A stretch of DNA of 64,000 nt, from contig NZ_FNIY01000003.1 in the NCBI RefSeq assembly GCF_900104355.1, forward strand, positions 124,001 to 188,000, written 5' to 3'. Of this stretch, positions 50,920-59,227 are shown piece after piece. The notes below the pieces were generated by a model. The model had not been told where the DNA came from, did no database searches, and worked only from the letters and a program-made list of their open reading frames with translations. Source of the stretch: Phyllobacterium sp. OV277 (GTDB lineage: Bacteria > Pseudomonadota > Alphaproteobacteria > Rhizobiales > Rhizobiaceae). Numbering within the stretch: position 1 is the first letter of the stretch; the number at the start of each line of letters is the position of its first letter. The translations under genes were made by a program, and so were the position numbers.

Positions 50920-51903
50920 TCAGCCCTGTGGCGTCGAGACTTTGCGCGCCCTCGCCCGGGCAAGACCCAGACGATGTTCCCGATAGATGATGAAAATGCC
51001 TGCGCTGATCACAATGACCGCGCCCGTCATCATCTCGTTTGACGGGATATCGCCGAACAGCAGATAGCCGATAGCAAGGCCAAGCAGCATGGACGTATAT
51101 TCGAACGGTGCGATGGTCGACATATCCGCATGGCGGTAGCTTTCCGTCAAAAGGATTTGCGCCACACCACCTGCAATCCCCGCCATGATAAGGAATGTTG
51201 CCTGCGCCGGGCTCGGCCAGACCCAGCCGAATGGCAGGCTGACCAGCGCGATGATGCTGGATGCAATAGAGAAATAGACAACGATGGTCGGTGTCCGCTC
51301 TGTTTGCACCAGCCGTCGCACCAGAAGCATGGCGATTGCGGCAAGTCCTGCCCCGCACAGCGTCGCCAGTGCGCCAATAGCCTGATCACCGCCAAACTCG
51401 CTATCCCCCGTGAAGAACGACATGCGCGGCCATAGGATAATCAGCACACCAGCCAAACCGATGAAAACCGCAGTCCAGCGATAAAGCCGTACAGTCTCGC
51501 GCAGGAACAATGCACTGCACAGCACAGTCAGCAACGGCGTGGCATAGCTGATGGCAATCGCTTCGGGCAATGGCAGCTTGGTAAGGCCATAAAAGCTTGC
51601 GCTCATGGCGCTGACCCCGACGAACCCGCGCCAGAAATGGCTGAAAGGCTCGCTTGTCTTGAACGCCACGTTGAGCTGGCCTTGCCAGGCGATAAAGATG
51701 ATGACCGGAAAAATGGCGAAGAAGGAGCGGAAAAACACCAGCTGTCCCGCCGGTATTCCGTCCGAAGCTTTGAGCAGGCTGGACATGCAGACGAACACAC
51801 AGACCGAAGCGACCTTGAGGCCAATTCCGAGCATGACATTGGTGCTGCGCACGGTATCCACGAGGGGTGGTCCACCATCTTTCTGGTGAACAATAGGTGC
51901 CAC
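50920..51903 (-). CDS. EamA/DMT superfamily transporter
   Basis: The GTG at 51903 follows AAGGAA and gives 327 aa; an ATG further in (MLGIGLKVASVCVFVCMSSL) is possible, and the much longer upstream frame is non-coding. Ten hydrophobic segments form two EamA repeats: the first with FRSFFAIFPVIIFI and LPLPEAIAISYATPL; the second with FLIMAGIAGGVAQILLTESY and MSTIAPFEYTSMLLG. RhaT/YdcZ-like DMT carriers export small metabolites. The substrate is unknown. The divergent gap to pepN is about 220 bases. Confidence 0.85.
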   Translation of the reverse strand: MAPIVHQKDGGPPLVDTVRSTNVMLGIGLKVASVCVFVCMSSLLKASDGIPAGQLVFFRSFFAIFPVIIFIAWQGQLNVAFKTSEPFSHFWRGFVGVSAMSASFYGLTKLPLPEAIAISYATPLLTVLCSALFLRETVRLYRWTAVFIGLAGVLIILWPRMSFFTGDSEFGGDQAIGALATLCGAGLAAIAMLLVRRLVQTERTPTIVVYFSIASSIIALVSLPFGWVWPSPAQATFLIMAGIAGGVAQILLTESYRHADMSTIAPFEYTSMLLGLAIGYLLFGDIPSNEMMTGAVIVISAGIFIIYREHRLGLARARARKVSTPQG

Positions 51904-52125
51904 GACTGGTATTCCTTGAGGGAGCGACGGAGAAAACGATAATTGATATATCTGTATAGGCTGCTTCGCCGTTTGGCACCAGATGGCAGAACGATCACGT
52001 TGCATGTATCGAGCACATATGGAAGTGAACAAAAGCAACAGCATACGCCGAAAAACTAATGGCTTTTGTTGTGCATGGGAGAAAACACGGTTAGGGTCCG
52101 GCACCACAAAAAGGACAGTTCCCCG

Positions 52126-54771
52126 ATGCGTACCGATACCGGCCAGGTCTTTCATCTCGAAGATTACAAGCCAACAGATTTTCTTATTCCCGAAACCCAT
52201 CTCGAATTCTCGCTTCATCCCGAGCGCACCATCGTCAAGTCGACATTGCACATTGAACGCCGGCCGGGCGTTTCCGCTGGTGCATCACTTGTCCTTGACG
52301 GTGACGAACTGAAGCTTGTGGATATCAGCATCGATGGCGTGGCGCTGGGCGACAATGCCTATGTAGCGACGCCTGATCGCCTTGAAATCAGCGCCCTGCC
52401 CGAGAGCGGCACGTTCAAATTGCAGATCACCACGGAAATCAATCCGACCACCAACCGCCAGTTGACGGGGCTTTACCGTTCCAGTGGTGTTTACTGCACC
52501 CAGTGCGAAGCGGAAGGTTTCCGCCGCATCACCTATTTCTATGATCGTCCTGACCTGTTGTCCGTCTATACGGTGCGGGTTGAAGCTGGCATGAAGGAAG
52601 CGCCGCTGCTTCTGGCTAACGGCAATCCAGGCGAAAAAGGTGCGCTTGCCGATGGCAGGCATTTTGCCGTCTGGCACGATCCGCATCCCAAACCCGCCTA
52701 TCTCTTCGCGCTTGTTGCTGGTGATCTCGGTGTCATCACCGACAGTTTCACCACGGCTTCTGGCCGCCATGTCGATCTCGGCATCTATGTTGAGCACGGC
52801 AAGGAGCCACGCGCGCTCTATGCCATGGATGCGCTCAAGCGTTCGATGAAATGGGATGAGGATGTCTTTGGCCGCGAATATGATCTCGACGTCTTCAACA
52901 TTGTCGCCGTTTCCGACTTCAACATGGGCGCGATGGAGAACAAGGGCCTCAACGTCTTTAACGACAAATATGTTCTGGCTGACCACGAGACCGCGACCGA
53001 TACGGACTATGCTGGCATTGAAGCCGTTATCGCCCATGAATATTTCCACAATTGGACCGGCAATCGCATCACCTGCCGTGACTGGTTCCAGCTTTGTCTC
53101 AAGGAAGGGCTGACCGTTTACCGCGATCATGAGTTTTCGGCTGACATGCGCTCGCGTGCTGTCAAGCGCATTGCCGAGGTCAAGGGCCTCAAGGCGCACC
53201 AATTCCCTGAAGATGCAGGTCCGCTCGCCCATCCGGTGCGGCCGCGTCAGTTTCGCGAGATCAACAATTTCTACACGGCCACCGTCTATGAAAAAGGGTC
53301 GGAAGTGGTGCGTATGATCCGCACCATTCTGGGTGCCGAATTGTTCCGCAAGGGTATGGACCTCTATTTCGAGCGCCATGACGGCGATGCAGCCACGATC
53401 GAAGACTTCATCAAGGTGTTCGAGGATGCCTCCGGCGAGGATCTGAGCCAGTTCTCACTGTGGTATGAACAGGCCGGTACGCCGAACCTCGCCATTACCT
53501 ATGATTATGATCAGGCAACGCAGACATTCGAAATCGAAATCGAGCAGTCGCTGAAAGCCACACCGGGACAGTCGTCGAAGAAGCCGATGCACATCCCTGT
53601 GCAATTTGCCCTGCTGGGTGCCAAAGGGCGCGAGCTGAAGCCGAAATCGGTCAAGGGCGGCACGGTCAAGGGCGATGTCATCCGTCTGTTCAAGCGCAAG
53701 GAGCGGCTAAGCTTCTCCGGCATTACCGAGCGGCCGGTGCCCTCGTTGCTGCGTGGCTTCTCTGCTCCTGTTACCTTGACCAGCGAGCTGACCCGTTCTG
53801 ATCTCGCCTTTCTCGCCCGCCATGATGGCGATGCAGTCAATCGCTGGCAGGCGCTGACACAGCTTCTGGCTGCAAAGCTCACCAGCAATTCAAAGCGTGT
53901 GCGCGGCGGCAAACCGGCGACAATCGAAAGCTCATCGATCAAGCTGCTCGGCGAGATTGCGTTCAACAGTTCCCTCGACGAAGCGTTCCGGGCTCTTTGC
54001 CTGAGCCTGCCGTCGGAAAGCGATATTGCGCGGGAACTTGGCAGCAATATCGACCCCGATGCGATTCTGGGCAGCCGCGAGGCATTTATGCGTGCTGTTG
54101 CCGAAGCGCACGCGCACAAGTTCGATCAGCTTTATGATGATCTCGACCATAGCGGCCCGTTCAAGCCCGATGCGGCCAGTGCCGGACGGCGCGCATTTCG
54201 CAATGTGCTGCTTGATTATCTGAGTGTGGCTGAAGGCAATCCAAAGCGCGCCGCGGCCCAATTCACCCATGCTGATAATATGACAGACCGCGTGGCTGCC
54301 CTCGGTGTCCTCGTCCAGCGTTTTGGTGACAGCGAGGCGACCAAGGCGGCGCTCAAGGCGTTTGAAGAGCGTTTCGGCAATGACCCGCTCGTTATGGACA
54401 AGTGGTTCATTGTGCAGGCCACCCAGCCGGGTGCCGATGCTCTGACACGCGTGCGCGCTTTGATGGCACACAAGCTGTTCTCGCTGGATAATCCAAACCG
54501 GACACGCGCGCTGATCGGTGCTTTCTCCAGCGGCAACCAGACTGGTTTCAACCGTGCCGATGGAGAGGGCTATCGCTTTTTTGCCGAAACGATCCTCATC
54601 ATCGACAAGAAGAACCCGCAGCTTGCGGCGCGGCTCCTGACGGCCATGCGCTCGTGGCGTTCATTCGAAGCAATCAGGCGGGAGCATGCGCGGGAAGCGC
54701 TGGCTTCCATTGCCGTGGTTGAAGGCTTGTCTGCCGACGTGCGCGATATCGTCGAAAGGACGCTTGCCTAG
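52126..54771 (+). CDS. pepN: Aminopeptidase N (M1 family zinc metallopeptidase)
   Basis: ATG 52126 gives 881 aa. It has the M1 layout: an N-terminal beta domain, a catalytic domain with the GAMEN motif (FNMGAMENKGLNVFNDKYVL, about 265-285) and the zinc site HEYFHNWTGNRI (about 304-315) with the third ligand Glu in LKEGLTVYRD. Helical C-terminal superhelix domains finish it. It trims N-terminal residues from peptides in protein turnover. It is close to E. coli PepN (870 aa). A repeat (E) follows its stop. Confidence 0.95.
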   Translation: MRTDTGQVFHLEDYKPTDFLIPETHLEFSLHPERTIVKSTLHIERRPGVSAGASLVLDGDELKLVDISIDGVALGDNAYVATPDRLEISALPESGTFKLQITTEINPTTNRQLTGLYRSSGVYCTQCEAEGFRRITYFYDRPDLLSVYTVRVEAGMKEAPLLLANGNPGEKGALADGRHFAVWHDPHPKPAYLFALVAGDLGVITDSFTTASGRHVDLGIYVEHGKEPRALYAMDALKRSMKWDEDVFGREYDLDVFNIVAVSDFNMGAMENKGLNVFNDKYVLADHETATDTDYAGIEAVIAHEYFHNWTGNRITCRDWFQLCLKEGLTVYRDHEFSADMRSRAVKRIAEVKGLKAHQFPEDAGPLAHPVRPRQFREINNFYTATVYEKGSEVVRMIRTILGAELFRKGMDLYFERHDGDAATIEDFIKVFEDASGEDLSQFSLWYEQAGTPNLAITYDYDQATQTFEIEIEQSLKATPGQSSKKPMHIPVQFALLGAKGRELKPKSVKGGTVKGDVIRLFKRKERLSFSGITERPVPSLLRGFSAPVTLTSELTRSDLAFLARHDGDAVNRWQALTQLLAAKLTSNSKRVRGGKPATIESSSIKLLGEIAFNSSLDEAFRALCLSLPSESDIARELGSNIDPDAILGSREAFMRAVAEAHAHKFDQLYDDLDHSGPFKPDAASAGRRAFRNVLLDYLSVAEGNPKRAAAQFTHADNMTDRVAALGVLVQRFGDSEATKAALKAFEERFGNDPLVMDKWFIVQATQPGADALTRVRALMAHKLFSLDNPNRTRALIGAFSSGNQTGFNRADGEGYRFFAETILIIDKKNPQLAARLLTAMRSWRSFEAIRREHAREALASIAVVEGLSADVRDIVERTLA

Positions 54772-54869
54772 GTTTGAGGGCCTCCCCCCAACGCTCGCAC
54801 CTTCCTCACCTCGGGGAGGGTAAGCATGGTGCCTTTTGCCTCTCTTCGCTTCAGGTGCCAGCCATATCG

Positions 54870-55117
54870 CGTGGTTCGACAGGCTCACCATGAGGGAGAG
54901 AGGTGATGAAAGGACAATCCCCCATCTCCGTCATCCTCGGGCTTGACCCGAGGACCCATGGCTAAAGAGATCAGCGAACCCGAGTGTTCGGCGTATCTAA
55001 ATGGTGGGTCCTCGGGTCAAGCCCGAGGATGACGGAGATGGAAGGAGCTACATTCTGCATCTTTCGAGATTGGTATAGCAGCCTCACTCTCCCTCATGGT
55101 GGGCTTGTCGAACCACG
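54870..55117. repeat. Palindromic intergenic repeat, copy E (outer and inner modules)
   Basis: The outer arms CGTGGTTCGACAGGCTCACC ATGAGGGAGAG and their near-complement (about 55087-55117) enclose a 35 bp inner inverted repeat: ATCTCCGTCATCCTCGGGCT TGACCCGAGGACCCA at 54924-54958 and its complement at 55005-55039. The inner module is shared with copy A. The outer module is the CTCACC variant of copy B. Confidence 0.92.
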
Positions 55118-55159
55118 AACCACGCGAAATGTCGTTGCTGTTGGGTGAGGCTATATCCC

Positions 55160-55429
55160 CTAGCGATATATCTCGCGGCGATGACCAATTTCAATGACGA
55201 GAACAACAAGTCTGTGGTCCTGTATTTCACAGATTATTCGATAATCACCCACGCGGTATCGCCATAAACTACCGAGCTTTGCGCCTCGCAGGCCCTTCCC
55301 CGTCTGACGAGGGTCATCCAGAGAGGCAATCCGGGAGGCCAGAAATGTTATGATACGCCTTGCCTCGATTTCTCCCATTTTCGACAAGCGTTTTTCTGCC
55401 GTGACCGAAAGCTCAATCCTCCAAGCCAA
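55160..55429 (-). CDS. RelE family toxin (type II toxin-antitoxin)
   Basis: 89 aa with a RelE/ParE fold: ELSVTAEKRLSKMGEIEARR, RQTGKGLRGAKLGSLWRYRV, DYRIICEIQDHRLVVLVIEI and GHRREIYR. The basic residues of mRNA-cleaving RelE toxins are present (Lys/Arg before the third strand and the C-terminal Arg/Tyr tail with H-R-R-E-I-Y). It overlaps the 3' end of the antitoxin gene by 17 bases. RelE cuts mRNA in the ribosome during stress. Confidence 0.88.
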   Translation of the reverse strand: MAWRIELSVTAEKRLSKMGEIEARRIITFLASRIASLDDPRQTGKGLRGAKLGSLWRYRVGDYRIICEIQDHRLVVLVIEIGHRREIYR

Positions 55430-55646
55430 GACGCTGCTTCACTTGTTCAAGGGAATGAGTTTGTTCGTCACCGCGCCGAATGCGCTCAAGCACCTGCTCG
55501 GCCGAATATATATCCTCCAGATCATCAAGATATTCGTCCAGAGCTTCACGAATGTAATAGGCCGTTGTCCTGCCCGTGCGGGAAGAAAGGACTTGCAGCC
55601 GTTCGTATGTTTCATCCGGAAGGCGGATGGCTGTTTGCTTGCTCAT
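55413..55646 (-). CDS. RelB-like ribbon-helix-helix antitoxin
   Basis: From ATG 55646, 77 aa: an N-terminal RHH (KQTAIRLPDETYERLQVLSS, then TGRTTAYYIREALDEYL) and an acidic C-terminal tail (QTHSLEQVKQRLGLED). The RHH dimer binds the operator just upstream. The tail wraps the RelE toxin. Gene order (antitoxin first, toxin overlapping) is typical. The pair lies between pepN and the pleC-like kinase gene. Confidence 0.88.
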   Translation of the reverse strand: MSKQTAIRLPDETYERLQVLSSRTGRTTAYYIREALDEYLDDLEDIYSAEQVLERIRRGDEQTHSLEQVKQRLGLED

Positions 55647-55664
55647 TTTCCCTACTTTCTTAGA

Positions 55665-55686
55665 TATGGGATACATATACCCCATG
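55665..55686. promoter_or_regulatory. Operator of the relBE pair
   Basis: TATGGG-ATACATATAC-CCCATG forms a dyad (ATGGG/CCCAT arms, 55666-55685) centred about 30 bases upstream of the antitoxin ATG, the position where RelB-type dimers autoregulate. Confidence 0.65.
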
Positions 55687-56099
55687 GTAGCAAAACCGCT
55701 TTCAGAAATCTATTGGACCATTGGCTAACCACATCAGGACAGAACTGGAATTAGAAAACCAACCTCGTTCTCCCTCCGATTTTTGGTCGACCCATCACTG
55801 CTTCGTACTGGTTTTTGCGCAAAGATTCGGCTGCCGTTTCCGCATTTCACTGACCCAACCGGTTATCCACTGGCTGGGGCATAATTTTACCCCCGCAGGC
55901 GATTTTCCCGGTCTTGGAGTCTTTTCAAAGGCTTAGCGGAATCGGCTCGCGAACTGATTCACGGCTGCCACAATGATTGCTAAATATTTAACAAAAGGAC
56001 TGGACACAGCGAATCAGTTTTGATTCACTATGGGTGCTTCGGATGTGCGGCGTGGCGAAGCAAATCACTGATTATAAAGGCAATTGAGGGGGCCATTCG
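55687..56099. other. Intergenic region upstream of the pleC-like gene; no gene supported
   Basis: 413 bases with no frame that has both a ribosome-binding site and recognisable sequence. The section nearest 56000 is AT-rich and probably holds the promoter of the kinase gene. An apparent 71-codon frame starting at 55721 has no ribosome-binding site. Confidence 0.5.
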
Positions 56100-58445
56100 A
56101 TGGCAAATGCGGACGCGTATCGCGCGCCGACGGGGAAGACTTATGCCGGAAAGCGGGAGACTGCGCGGGGGCGCACCCGTCTTTCCGGACATATCAAACT
56201 TCTCGCTGACCCTGCCTATGGCAAGCTGCTCGCTGCCGAACCCTACCTGCGCCGGGCTATCCCGCCGCTGATCATTATTTTCCTCATCATCCTGGCCAGT
56301 GCCCGTGCTATGTCGCTGCTGTCGTGGCGCGACGATACGGAACGCACGGCCCGTGCCACGCTGTCGTTGGCCGCAAGCCACATGGCCAGCATTATCGACA
56401 ACCGCATGAAGGCTGGTCAGAAACTCGACAGCGGTGAGTTGCAGAACATTATTGCCGAGATGCGTTCCAATGATCTCATCCCTCAGGGCATGTGGATCGC
56501 CATTGCATCGGGTGAATCGAAGATCGTCGCCTCTTCGGAGGGTGGCGATCGCTGGCGCGACAAGAACCTCGAAAGCTTTGTTACCAATGGCCAGCCGCTT
56601 TTCCTGTTCGGCGAGCGCGCCGGGGTGATGGAAGTGCGCATGAATGGCACGGCGGGCCTCGCCGCTTTCAGCCGTACCGGCAGCGGTGGTTATTCGGTAT
56701 TCGTGATGCATCCGGTTGACGCGATATTTGCTGAATGGCGACGGATGATCTCGGTCAATGTGACGCTGTTTGCCGGAACAGCCGCCATCATGCTGGTTGT
56801 CCTCTACGCCTATTTCAGCCAGTCGGCCCGGGCGCAGGATGCGGACGCGCTGTATCAACACACACAGGCGCGGGTCGACACGGCACTGGCACGCGGGCGC
56901 TGCGGATTGTGGGATTGGGACATGGCGCGCGGCCGGGTCTACTGGTCGCGGTCAATGTACGAAATGCTTGGTTATGAGGCCTATGACGCGATCCTGTCGC
57001 TTGGCGATATCTCCTCCATCATTCATGAGGATGACGACAAGCTTTACAGTCTGGCGGCACAGGTGGCGGCGGGAGAGATTACCCAGATCGATCGCGTGTT
57101 CCGCATGCGCCACGCCGAGGGCCATTGGGTCTGGATGCGGGTGCGCGCCCAGGTTGCCGATGCAACGGTCGGCGATACGCATCTCGTCGGCGTTGCCGTG
57201 GACGTCAGCGAACAGCACCGCTTTGCCCAGCAGACCGCGCAGGCTGACCAGCGCATCCGTGAAGCCATTGAAAGCATTTCCGAGACCTTCGTTCTCTGGG
57301 ATGCGGATAATCGCCTCGTCATGTCCAACAGCAAGTTCAATCAATATTCCGGCCTTGCCAATGAATGCCTGCTGCCCGGCATCAGCCGCGAGGAACTGGA
57401 GCCACGCATCCGCGCCGTCGCTTTTGAAAAGCGCATGGCCAATGAGCATGGCCGCGCTGGCGCCCTCACCTTTGAGCGGCAGCTGGCCGATGGTCGTTGG
57501 CTACAGGTCAATGAACGCCGCACCCAGGATGGCGGGCTGGTATCCGTCGGCACTGACATTACCCAGCTCAAAGTGCATGAGGAGCGGCTTGTCGACAGCG
57601 AGCGCCGCCTGATGGCGACCATTCACGACCTTAGCCTAGCCCGTAAATCGGAAGTGGAACGCACGCTGGAGCTGACCGAACTCAACAGCAAATATGCAGT
57701 TGAAAAGGAACGCGCTGAAGCGGCCAACCGGGCCAAATCCGAATTTCTCGCCAACATGTCGCACGAGTTGCGCACGCCGCTCAACGCCATTATCGGCTTC
57801 TCGGAAATCATGCATTCCGGCACGTTCGGGCCGCTCGGCTCGGATCGCTATGAGGAATATGTGCAGGACATCCACACCAGCGGCAATTACCTGCTCAACG
57901 TCATCAATGACATTCTCGACATGTCGAAGATCGAAGCCGGGCATTTCTCGCTGGACCGTGAGGAGATCGATCTTTGCCCGCTGATCAATGAGACCGTGCG
58001 CGTGGTCTCGTTGCAGGCGTTGAACAAGAACGTGAAGGTGGAGACGAAGATTGCCGATTGCGTCACGCTCAATGCCGACCGGCGCGCCATCAAGCAGATC
58101 CTGATCAACCTTCTGTCCAATGCGGTGAAGTTCACCGATACCGGCGGGCGCATCTCGGTGCGCGCCCGCAAAGTGTCAGGCGCGCTGGTCTTTACCATTG
58201 AGGACACCGGCTGCGGCATCCCGAAATCGGCGCTGAAAAAAATCGGCCAACCCTTTGAGCAAGTGGAAAACCAGTTCACCAAGACCCATACGGGTTCGGG
58301 CCTTGGCCTCGCTATCTCCCGCTCGCTGACAGAACTGCATGGCGGTGCGCTGAAAATCCGCTCCACGGAAGGCGTCGGCACCATCGTCTCCGTGCGCATT
58401 CCCACCCGGACCATTGGTCCGGTTCGGGAGGAATGGCGGGTTTAG
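56100..58445 (+). CDS. pleC: PleC/PdhS-type PAS histidine kinase
   Basis: 781 aa. Two membrane helices (about 54-72 and 222-243) bracket a periplasmic region. One or two PAS domains (about 265-510, with [14 protein letters not shown] and [14 protein letters not shown]) are followed by HisKA and HATPase_c. The H-box is [20 protein letters not shown], with His at about 552. The '[20 protein letters not shown]' and [10 protein letters not shown] segments are the marks of DivJ/PleC/PdhS kinases that act on DivK. In Caulobacter and rhizobia PleC balances DivK phosphorylation and sets cell polarity. Close linkage to glnE and a sensor/OmpR pair matches what I recall for rhizobial PleC. A different PdhS paralogue is the alternative. 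Confidence 0.75.
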   Translation: MANADAYRAPTGKTYAGKRETARGRTRLSGHIKLLADPAYGKLLAAEPYLRRAIPPLIIIFLIILASARAMSLLSWRDDTERTARATLSLAASHMASIIDNRMKAGQKLDSGELQNIIAEMRSNDLIPQGMWIAIASGESKIVASSEGGDRWRDKNLESFVTNGQPLFLFGERAGVMEVRMNGTAGLAAFSRTGSGGYSVFVMHPVDAIFAEWRRMISVNVTLFAGTAAIMLVVLYAYFSQSARAQDADALYQHTQARVDTALARGRCGLWDWDMARGRVYWSRSMYEMLGYEAYDAILSLGDISSIIHEDDDKLYSLAAQVAAGEITQIDRVFRMRHAEGHWVWMRVRAQVADATVGDTHLVGVAVDVSEQHRFAQQTAQADQRIREAIESISETFVLWDADNRLVMSNSKFNQYSGLANECLLPGISREELEPRIRAVAFEKRMANEHGRAGALTFERQLADGRWLQVNERRTQDGGLVSVGTDITQLKVHEERLVDSERRLMATIHDLSLARKSEVERTLELTELNSKYAVEKERAEAANRAKSEFLANMSHELRTPLNAIIGFSEIMHSGTFGPLGSDRYEEYVQDIHTSGNYLLNVINDILDMSKIEAGHFSLDREEIDLCPLINETVRVVSLQALNKNVKVETKIADCVTLNADRRAIKQILINLLSNAVKFTDTGGRISVRARKVSGALVFTIEDTGCGIPKSALKKIGQPFEQVENQFTKTHTGSGLGLAISRSLTELHGGALKIRSTEGVGTIVSVRIPTRTIGPVREEWRV

Positions 58446-58457
58446 CGCCGGATGATT

Positions 58458-58826
58458 TCAGTGCGTTTCGATTTTTACGCGCGATTTTACTGGCTTGCCT
58501 GAACGAAGCGGTATTTCCGCATGGGTACCATCGGGGAAATCAGCGACAATCTTGAATGTGCCGCCAAGTCCAAGCACATATTTCTCAAGCGTTTTCAGTT
58601 GCACATTTTCCGTATGGTTTTCGATACGGGAGATTTCTCCCTGCTGTAACCCCGTCGCCTGCGCAAGATCATTTTGCGTCACATCGAGCGCTTTGCGGAC
58701 TTCTGCGAGGTGCATCGCCTCGATGATTGCGGATGCACCCGCCTGAATCTTTTTCTGACGGTCTTCCGAAAGAGTGGCGATGCGCTCCATTACCGGTCGA
58801 AATTCCGATTTCCTGAATTTTGCCAT
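58458..58826 (-). CDS. HigA-like XRE antitoxin
   Basis: From ATG 58826, 122 aa. The HTH is EVRKALDVTQNDLAQATGLQ, then GEISRIENHTENVQLKTLEK, typical of XRE antitoxins. It is preceded by a helical N-terminal part and followed by a short strand end, GGTFKIVADFPDG. It is encoded four bases after the toxin, an arrangement with toxin first as in higBA. It would neutralise the toxin and repress the operon through the palindrome at 59185-59204. The overlap of its longer upstream frame with the toxin is discounted. Confidence 0.85.
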   Translation of the reverse strand: MAKFRKSEFRPVMERIATLSEDRQKKIQAGASAIIEAMHLAEVRKALDVTQNDLAQATGLQQGEISRIENHTENVQLKTLEKYVLGLGGTFKIVADFPDGTHAEIPLRSGKPVKSRVKIETH

Positions 58827-58830
58827 TGCC

Positions 58831-59178
58831 CTATTCCTCTGCTTCCAGCCACTCGTCAAAGCGCTTATCCGCCTCCTTGATGAGAAGTTTGTAGAACCGT
58901 TTTTGACTGATGCCTTCTTTATTGCCGCCGATCAGGATCACCGCCTGCCGTTCCGGGTCAAAAGCAAAAGCGAAACGCCAGGCGCCTTTGAGTGCAAAAC
59001 GGATTTCTTTCATGTTCGTGTGTTTCGAACCATGAAGCGTATCAACAAGCGGACGACCCAGATTCGGGCCTACTTTCCCAAGCGCAACAAGCACTTCATC
59101 CAGCTTGTCTGCAACGTCTGGATCAAGGTCTTTCTGTTCTCTCGAAAACTCGGGATGCTCAAGAACTGTCCAACTCAT
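58831..59178 (-). CDS. HigB/RelE-like toxin (type II toxin-antitoxin)
   Basis: 115 aa with a RelE-superfamily/HigB pattern: HPEFSREQKDLDPDVADKLD, RPLVDTLHGSKHTNMKEIRF, and AWRFAFAFDPERQAVILIGG, ending with KRFYKLLIKEADKRFDEWLE. Lys/Arg and His around the KHTNMKEIRF strand suggest mRNA cleavage on the ribosome. It precedes the XRE antitoxin by four bases. The pair is inserted between the kinase gene and glnE. Confidence 0.85.
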   Translation of the reverse strand: MSWTVLEHPEFSREQKDLDPDVADKLDEVLVALGKVGPNLGRPLVDTLHGSKHTNMKEIRFALKGAWRFAFAFDPERQAVILIGGNKEGISQKRFYKLLIKEADKRFDEWLEAEE

Positions 59179-59184
59179 GGCCGA

Positions 59185-59204
59185 ATATAGGTTACAACCT
59201 ATAT
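59185..59204. promoter_or_regulatory. Operator of the higBA pair
   Basis: The perfect dyad ATATAGGTT-AC-AACCTATAT lies seven bases upstream of the toxin ATG. A 9-2-9 dyad like this is the expected site for autorepression by the XRE antitoxin. Confidence 0.8.
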
Positions 59205-59227
59205 CAGTTCAAGCAGATATTTCTCAA

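Noticed and set aside
55721-55936. 71-codon frame upstream of the pleC-like gene
   Set aside because: No ribosome-binding site and no recognisable sequence.
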